Assembly (NCBI GenBank): GCA_947258805.1
Contig: CAMYJV010000003.1
Span: 1-49,558 of the forward strand
Source of the DNA: an uncultured Gammaproteobacteria bacterium
Lineage (GTDB): Bacteria > Pseudomonadota > Gammaproteobacteria > GCA-2729495
Length of the DNA: 49,558 nucleotides
Direction of reading: 5' to 3'
In this document: positions 44,755 through 49,558 of the stretch, piece after piece
Numbering within the stretch: the first letter of the stretch is position 1
Layout: the number at the start of each line of letters is the position of its first letter
The notes under the pieces: generated by a model
Seen by the model: only the letters and a program-made list of their open reading frames with translations
Database searches by the model: none
What the model was told of the DNA's origin: nothing
Position numbers and translations under genes: made by a program

Positions 44755-45153
44755 CGCCGGGACCTGGATGCACTCCAGGTAATCCACAAGATCATCCAGG
44801 GTTTCCGCCACCTGGCGTTCCGAGAACGCGCCGGCACCTGCGCCGATCCAGAACTCGTAGCCCCAGACGGGCATCTGCTGGGAGCCGTGCGCGGTGATCT
44901 GGTCCCGCCCGTCAATCTGCCGTTTCAGCTCGTCCCGCGGAAACACGCCGTCGTTGCGTGCAGCGATTCGGGTCAGGTCCGGCACGGGCGTAGCCAGGAC
45001 TTCGGACACCGGCCCGTCGCCGTGCCCGGACGCACCGTGACAGGCGGCACACAGTCGCTGGTAGTTCTCCTCACCGGTGTAGGTCACTACCTCGGTGGCA
45101 CCGGCGGAGGCCGCGGCGATAGTCAGTGCAGCGATGAGCAATCTGTAACGCAT
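44731..45153 (-). CDS. Periplasmic mono-haem cytochrome c
   Basis: A 140-residue protein with a Sec signal peptide (about 1-19), so soluble in the periplasm. The haem motif CAACH is at 35-39 and the distal ligand is Met94 (SQQMPVWGYEF), a normal class I cytochrome c. A C-terminal Pro/Gly tail (PALGPISGP) follows the last helix. It likely carries electrons to a terminal oxidase, or receives them from an exported dehydrogenase such as the adjacent amine oxidase gene; that link is inference from position only. Unlike the lipoprotein cytochrome at 1065 it keeps the distal Met. Confidence 0.92.
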   Translation of the reverse strand: MRYRLLIAALTIAAASAGATEVVTYTGEENYQRLCAACHGASGHGDGPVSEVLATPVPDLTRIAARNDGVFPRDELKRQIDGRDQITAHGSQQMPVWGYEFWIGAGAGAFSERQVAETLDDLVDYLECIQVPALGPISGP

Positions 45154-45221
45154 GGCACGGCATTATAGGCCCTTGACGCTGCGGGGCGGGTTGTTGGGCG
45201 TCGCCGGCATGCCGGCCGGGC

Positions 45222-46679
45222 TCAGCCTGCCTCCAGGATCTCTGTTACCACCCGCTCGGCGGAGGCCATGGCTGACTCCATGCCGAACTCGCTCCGCCTG
45301 GTGTGTTCGCCGGCAAAGTGGATGCGGCCCTCCGGTCGTGGCAGTTCGGTGGCGAATCGCGAGATCTGGCCGGCGGAGTAACTGAGCCCGCAGCCGCCGA
45401 TGAAAGGCGTCGTGCCCCAGGAGTAATGGCCCATGACCTCTATCTGGCCGCGCGATGCCGGCCGGACTTCGGCGAGCAGATCCAGTACCAGGCGGGTCGC
45501 CGACTCGCGGTCGTATTGATCGATACGCTGGCTGCCCTGGCCGTTGATCCAGACCACCAGCGTGTGCACGTCGTCGTTGCCGTCAGCCATTGCAAATACG
45601 CGTTCCAGCTGGCCGTCCGACCACAGGCTGGGTTCCAGGCCATCGGCTTCCCAGAACCGGCTCGTTGGCCGCAGGTAGAACTTGGTGGCGGAGTAATAGG
45701 GCACCTGGCTGGCGGCCGCGGCCTTCAGTGGCGACAAGGTTGGTGTGATCTCGATTTGCCGCAGGGCCGGGAACGGAATCGCTGCAACCAGGAAATCACC
45801 GCGATACCGGGTGCCGTCGATACTGGTGACTTCTATGCCGCTCGCATCCTGGGCGATGGCGGCGGCAGCTTGCCCGAAGCGGATCTCGGTCTTGAGGCTG
45901 GCGGCCATTGCGTCCGGCAGGCGCTGGTTACCGCCGGCTACCTCGCTCAGCGGGGCGACCGTTTGCCCGGCTTCCTTCATGGCCCGGAAGGCCCGGATGC
46001 CAAAATTGGTACGCGTGGTGTCACGGAACAGGGACAGCGCAGAGGTGCGGTCCATCCCGATGCCGTTATAGGTATGACCCATCAGGCGTATCGCTTCTGC
46101 CGATACGCCCTGCTGCCGAAGATATTCGGCTATCGGGATGTCGAGATTCCGGAAGTCCGGCGACAGCCAGTCATCCAGTTCCTGCAGTGGGTTGTACCTG
46201 TTCAACAACTCCGAGGACAGTCGGGCGGGGGCGATGTTGCGTTCTTCACCCGTCGTCTGGTTCACTGCGGCTTCAGCCCAGTCATCCGCGCGCACCAACT
46301 GGCCGCGCACGTGGTAAGCGAACGGCCGGACGCGAATCGAACTCGGTATTCGTTCCAGCTCGAGGCGGCGCATCATGTCCAGCACGCGGGCATACATGAC
46401 GCCGATGTCACTGGCGCCCAACTCGTGCAGTGTGCCACCGAAGTTCCGCGTCTGGACCCTGCCGCCGCCGTGGTCTGAAGCTTCCAGCAGCGCGACGCTA
46501 AAACCGAACTCCTCGAGCAGCATGGCCGAATAGAGCCCTGCAAGCCCGGCCCCAAGCACGATGACCTCGGCCGACTCGGCAGCGCGCAGAACTCGCGGTG
46601 CCAGCATGCCGACGGCGGAGGCAGTGACGCCCTGGATCAGGTCACGACGGTTTACGCCCGACGAACTCAAGTCCTGCAT
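45222..46679 (-). CDS. Flavin-containing amine oxidase, Tat-exported
   Basis: About 485 residues. A twin-arginine signal (NRRDLIQGVTASAVGM) indicates export of the folded flavoprotein. FAD-binding motifs are the N-terminal AEVIVLGAGLAGLYSAMLL, the following GGGRVQTRNFGG, and near the end HFAGEHTRRSEFGMESAM, all typical of flavin monoamine oxidase-type enzymes. It would oxidise a primary amine or similar substrate in the periplasm. The ATG at 46679 has GGGAGG about eight bases before it; the longer frame to 46733 adds residues before the signal peptide. It faces away from the MDR gene at 46791, with 111 bases between. Confidence 0.9.
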   Translation of the reverse strand: MQDLSSSGVNRRDLIQGVTASAVGMLAPRVLRAAESAEVIVLGAGLAGLYSAMLLEEFGFSVALLEASDHGGGRVQTRNFGGTLHELGASDIGVMYARVLDMMRRLELERIPSSIRVRPFAYHVRGQLVRADDWAEAAVNQTTGEERNIAPARLSSELLNRYNPLQELDDWLSPDFRNLDIPIAEYLRQQGVSAEAIRLMGHTYNGIGMDRTSALSLFRDTTRTNFGIRAFRAMKEAGQTVAPLSEVAGGNQRLPDAMAASLKTEIRFGQAAAAIAQDASGIEVTSIDGTRYRGDFLVAAIPFPALRQIEITPTLSPLKAAAASQVPYYSATKFYLRPTSRFWEADGLEPSLWSDGQLERVFAMADGNDDVHTLVVWINGQGSQRIDQYDRESATRLVLDLLAEVRPASRGQIEVMGHYSWGTTPFIGGCGLSYSAGQISRFATELPRPEGRIHFAGEHTRRSEFGMESAMASAERVVTEILEAG

Positions 46680-46790
46680 CGAGAGGCCTCCCATGTTTTG
46701 CTGCATTCTGGAGCGCTTGGAGATCCGGCGCAAACCGCGGCGCGTCTGCTAGTCTCCGAAGCGACTGGCTGATCCAACGCGGAGAACAAC

Positions 46791-47738
46791 ATGAAAGCTG
46801 CCGTTCTCGACAAGTTTGGGCCATCTTCAGTGATGGAGGTGCGCGAAGTGCCGAAGCCGGAGATTAACGCAGACCAGTTGCTGGTCAAGGTAGCCGCCGC
46901 CGGCGTCAATCCCATTGACTGGAAGATACGCGAAGGCTGGATGGCCGAGCGCTTTGGCGCTGAGTTTCCGATGATCCTGGGCTTCGATGCCGCCGGGACC
47001 GTGGCAGAGGTCGGCGCGAAGGTCACGGGTTTTCAACCCGGAGATCCCGTATTTGCCCGCTCCAACGTGGGTGCGGGCGGTTGCTATGCCGAGTTCGCGG
47101 CGATAGATGCGAATACGGTGGCGAACAAGCCGGAGGCACTGAACGACGACGAGGCGGCCGCGATGCCACTGGCTGCGCTGACGGCGCTGAATGGTCTGCG
47201 TGATGTCGGCCGGCTGCAGGCAGGGCAACAGGTCCTGATCAACGGTGCGGTCGGGGGCGTGGGTGTCTACGCGTTGCAGATTGCGAAGAACATGGGCGCG
47301 CACGTCACCGGCGTGTGCAGCACGTACAACGTTGAGCTGGCCCGTGAGCTGGGTGCGGATGAGGTTATCGATTACAAACAGCAGAACCCGCTGGCGTCGG
47401 GCCAGACCTGGGACGTGATCTACGACACCGTGGGTTACCTGGAACATAACCAAGCCCGCGAGTGCCTCACGCCCGGCGGCGTGTACATCACCCTCGTACC
47501 CGCGGAGGGAATCGAGTTCTTCATTCCCGGGCAAACGGAGATCAAAGCGCGCGGTGGCTACTTCCTGGTTTGGGTGCCGACGGCTGCCGACCTGATGATC
47601 CTGGCGGCCTGGGTCGAAGCAGGGAAGCTGCACTCGGTCATCGACAGCATCTATCCCCTGGAAATGGTGCGCGATGCGCACGAGCGCAGCCAGAGCGAGC
47701 GCGCCCGCGGCAAGATTGTGCTGCGTATCAAGAGCTGA
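46791..47738 (+). CDS. NADP-dependent oxidoreductase, zeta-crystallin/quinone reductase-like
   Basis: A 315-residue medium-chain dehydrogenase/reductase without zinc ligands, of the quinone oxidoreductase group. The N-terminal half has KAAVLDKFGPSSVMEV and the GDPVFARSNVGAGG stretch; the coenzyme fold holds GAVGGVGVYALQIAK (about 150-165). The substrate is unknown; enones and quinones are typical. It is single, in the gap between the amine oxidase and the SDR gene, convergent with the latter. Confidence 0.92.
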   Translation: MKAAVLDKFGPSSVMEVREVPKPEINADQLLVKVAAAGVNPIDWKIREGWMAERFGAEFPMILGFDAAGTVAEVGAKVTGFQPGDPVFARSNVGAGGCYAEFAAIDANTVANKPEALNDDEAAAMPLAALTALNGLRDVGRLQAGQQVLINGAVGGVGVYALQIAKNMGAHVTGVCSTYNVELARELGADEVIDYKQQNPLASGQTWDVIYDTVGYLEHNQARECLTPGGVYITLVPAEGIEFFIPGQTEIKARGGYFLVWVPTAADLMILAAWVEAGKLHSVIDSIYPLEMVRDAHERSQSERARGKIVLRIKS

Positions 47739-47774
47739 AGCTGGTTGGTGCGGCCCGGGCGCCCGTCCGGCTGC

Positions 47775-48806
47775 TCAGGCAAGCTCATTTTTTGTCGGCG
47801 GTGGCAGCAGGTAGCCGGCCGTCAGTTCCTCGCTCACGCTCCACAGCCGCGTTGCCATCGCGCGATCTTCGGTATGACCGCCGGCGAGGATCGGGTTGCA
47901 GTGCTCGAAGAAATAGCCGCTGGTCTGTGCGAGTGCCGGCGCGGTGGCAACGTAGACTTGGGTTGCAGCGCCCTGCGGAATGGTTTTCGTAAATATTTTG
48001 CCGATGGTTTTGAGTGCGAGAGGTTTCCATGCCGGCATATGCCGGCCGAGGTTGGTGGGTATGACGCCGGGACGGATGGCGTTCGACGAGGCGGGATAGG
48101 CGTCGAGCCGCTGGGCCAGTTCCAGTGAGAAGAGAGCGTTAGCGAGCTTTGATTGTCCGTAAGCCTGCGACGGGTCATAGCCCCTTTCCCCTCCGAGATC
48201 ATCAAATTGAATGCCTTCTTCCGGCGCGTTGCGCGTTGCCTGGCCGCTGCTCACGTGCACGACGCGCCCCTGTGCTGCAGCCAGCACCTGTTCCAGCAGC
48301 TGGTTCACCAGGATGAAGTGCCCGAGGTGATTCACCACGAACTGCCGCTCGAGGCCATACACCTGCTGCAGCTCCGGCAGCTCCATGATGCCCGCATTGC
48401 AGATCAGCATGTCGATAGCCTGGTTCTCCGCGCGGATCTCGGCTGCCGCCGCGACGATGCTGGGCCAGTCGGCGAGGTCGAAGGCTGACGGTGTCGTGCG
48501 TCCCTCGATGCTGTCGCAGGCGCCGCGCGCTTTGTCTTCCGTCCGTGCCGCACAGATTACGTGGGCACCGCGCAGCGCGAGCACGCGCGCGGTTTCGTAG
48601 CCGATGCCGGAGTTCGAACCGGTCACCAGCGCCGTTTGTCTGCTCAGGTCGATGCCGGCGGTTACTTCCTCCGCTGTGGAGTCCCGGTCGAAGGGGCCCA
48701 CGGGTACACCTTCAGGGCGCTGGATCTCGTCGTCGCTTCCACAGCCCGGCAGACTCCCGGCAGCAACCGTCGCTGCAGTGGCTGCGATGAAATGACGTCG
48801 ATCCAT
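47775..48806 (-). CDS. Short-chain dehydrogenase with a Tat and lipobox signal
   Basis: About 343 residues. The N-terminus MDRRHFIAATAATVAAG has RR and is followed by LPGC, a lipobox, so the enzyme seems to be exported folded through Tat and anchored as a lipoprotein. The rest is a retinol-dehydrogenase-like SDR: the coenzyme loop TGSNSGIG, CNAGIME, HVSSGQA, and Tyr-x-x-x-Lys as YGQSK are all intact. Exported SDRs are rare, because NAD(P) is not free in the periplasm; a tightly bound coenzyme would be needed. The ATG at 48806 has GGAGG about ten bases before it; the longer frame to 48839 is weaker. Confidence 0.82.
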   Translation of the reverse strand: MDRRHFIAATAATVAAGSLPGCGSDDEIQRPEGVPVGPFDRDSTAEEVTAGIDLSRQTALVTGSNSGIGYETARVLALRGAHVICAARTEDKARGACDSIEGRTTPSAFDLADWPSIVAAAAEIRAENQAIDMLICNAGIMELPELQQVYGLERQFVVNHLGHFILVNQLLEQVLAAAQGRVVHVSSGQATRNAPEEGIQFDDLGGERGYDPSQAYGQSKLANALFSLELAQRLDAYPASSNAIRPGVIPTNLGRHMPAWKPLALKTIGKIFTKTIPQGAATQVYVATAPALAQTSGYFFEHCNPILAGGHTEDRAMATRLWSVSEELTAGYLLPPPTKNELA

Positions 48807-48873
48807 GGCGGCTGTCCTCCGAGGTGTTCCCGCAGGCAAGCGGCAACGTGGGCGGATTCTAGCCGGCGCTGGC

Positions 48874-49557
48874 TCAGAGGGAATCCTTTTCCGCTTCTAT
48901 GGTCCGGGTGGTGATCGCCCCCCCTGGAGCACCGGAGATCAGGCGGCGAATGGCCGGGCCAAGCGCGGGGGCGCGATAGGCTTTGCCATTGCGCATGTCC
49001 CCGGTGATGACTGCGGCCAGGCAGCGACCGACGAACTCCGGCTCGTTGCCCAGGTAGCGCTGCGTAACGGGCAAGAGTTTCAGCCGGTGCTCGTGCCCGC
49101 TGACCACCCTGACGTCCAGCGTCATCTGCGTGCGCACCAGGCCGGGCTGGAAGGTGCAGGCCGCGATATTCGTGCCGCGCAGTTCCGTCGAGATGGCCCT
49201 TGTGAATGAACGGATCCAGGTTTTTGCCGGTCCGTAGGAATTGGAGAAGGGCACCGGTGTCTTGGCACCTCGGCCGAGCACGTTCACGAGCCGGCCGTGG
49301 CCCTGGGCTTGGAAGACGCGCAGCGCGTGCACCGAGCCCAGGCAGGTGCCCTTGATGTTGGTGTCGATCAGGCGCTGCAGGTAGGCGGTGGGCAGCTGGT
49401 CCGTGCGCCCGGTAATGCCCGGCAGGCCGGCGTTGTTGACCCACGCGTCGATGCCGCGACCGTCGGCGCGGGCAAATTCCACCAGACGCAGGATCTCCCT
49501 CTCGCGACTGATGTCGCAGCGCAGGCCCCGCGGATGCAGATTCTCCTGCGCCAGTTG
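48874..49557 (-). CDS. Partial short-chain dehydrogenase, N-terminus missing
   Basis: About 227 codons are visible; the start lies beyond the right edge. The sequence shows WVNNAGLPG and the catalytic Tyr-x-x-x-Lys in SYGPAKTW, so it is an SDR. The serine that normally precedes the Tyr by about 13 residues is replaced: the region reads VNVLGRGAKT, with Gly at that position. The coenzyme-binding loop is off the edge. An internal GTG at 49482 is not the true start, since the frame continues through CDISREREILRLVEFA. Confidence 0.85.
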   Translation of the reverse strand, partial: QLAQENLHPRGLRCDISREREILRLVEFARADGRGIDAWVNNAGLPGITGRTDQLPTAYLQRLIDTNIKGTCLGSVHALRVFQAQGHGRLVNVLGRGAKTPVPFSNSYGPAKTWIRSFTRAISTELRGTNIAACTFQPGLVRTQMTLDVRVVSGHEHRLKLLPVTQRYLGNEPEFVGRCLAAVITGDMRNGKAYRAPALGPAIRRLISGAPGGAITTRTIEAEKDSL

Positions 49558-49558
49558 C

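Noticed and set aside
1..49558. tRNA, rRNA, CRISPR array or insertion sequence
   Set aside because: I saw no conserved tRNA arms, no direct repeats of CRISPR type and no transposase or integrase gene on either strand.

Overview
The window looks like a chromosomal segment of a gammaproteobacterium with high G+C content, probably environmental or marine and known only from draft or metagenomic sequence. The evidence is the Cpx-like histidine kinase/OmpR-type regulator pair, the YbjL/YidE-type transporter, the prkA-yeaH-spoVR stress operon, the monomeric NADP isocitrate dehydrogenase, the class II ribonucleotide reductase and a REP-type palindrome of the Pseudomonas/Xanthomonas kind. I see no rRNA, tRNA, CRISPR array, insertion sequence, phage or plasmid module. 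Two sites (the chimeric first gene and the single-base frameshift near 3827) could be assembly or sequencing errors.

Layout. 1-5005: a partial gene joining a sulfotransferase to an AMP-forming acyl-CoA ligase, a small lipoprotein cytochrome c, an AspT/YbjL-type transporter, a frameshifted exported protein and an NmrA-like reductase. 5045-7123: a two-component system. 7362-17559: single genes of mixed metabolism, namely an 8-helix membrane protein of unknown family, a FabH-like ketoacyl synthase with a hairpin on its start codon, a REP pair, an exported unknown protein, a glutathione S-transferase, an NTF2-like protein, a divergent Nramp protein, an LLM flavin oxidoreductase, inorganic pyrophosphatase, an APH-like/P-loop kinase fusion and a tandem USP protein. 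17556-24807: a Lon-like protease, a LysE exporter, nrdJ and icd. 25020-29606: the spoVR, yeaH and prkA operon, read leftward, behind a 450-base regulatory gap with a perfect CRP-type palindrome. 30057-34270: an M1 aminopeptidase and a receiver protein with one membrane helix and a possibly OmpA-like end. 34401-40132: a leftward catabolic-looking cluster of sulfatase, PD40 propeller, truncated sialidase-like lipoprotein, FAD monooxygenase and Rieske oxygenase. 40392-44754: a host-attachment/baeRF-type protein, the AmmeMemoRadiSam trio (amrS divergent from amrB-amrA), a small membrane protein and a PolX-like HhH protein. 44731-49557: a second cytochrome c, a Tat-exported amine oxidase, an MDR oxidoreductase, a Tat/lipoprotein-like SDR and a partial SDR.

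How the genes may work together. The best supported units are the two-component pair, the stress operon prkA-yeaH-spoVR, the AmmeMemoRadiSam set and the sulfatase-to-Rieske cluster. The last could remove sulfate and then hydroxylate an aromatic or polycyclic substrate, but that is inference. Three exported proteins far apart in the window (starts 3303, 10415, 38538) have predicted mature N-termini of the form Gly-Gly/Ala-His, which is the form of an ATCUN copper/nickel site. This is the most unexpected pattern I found.
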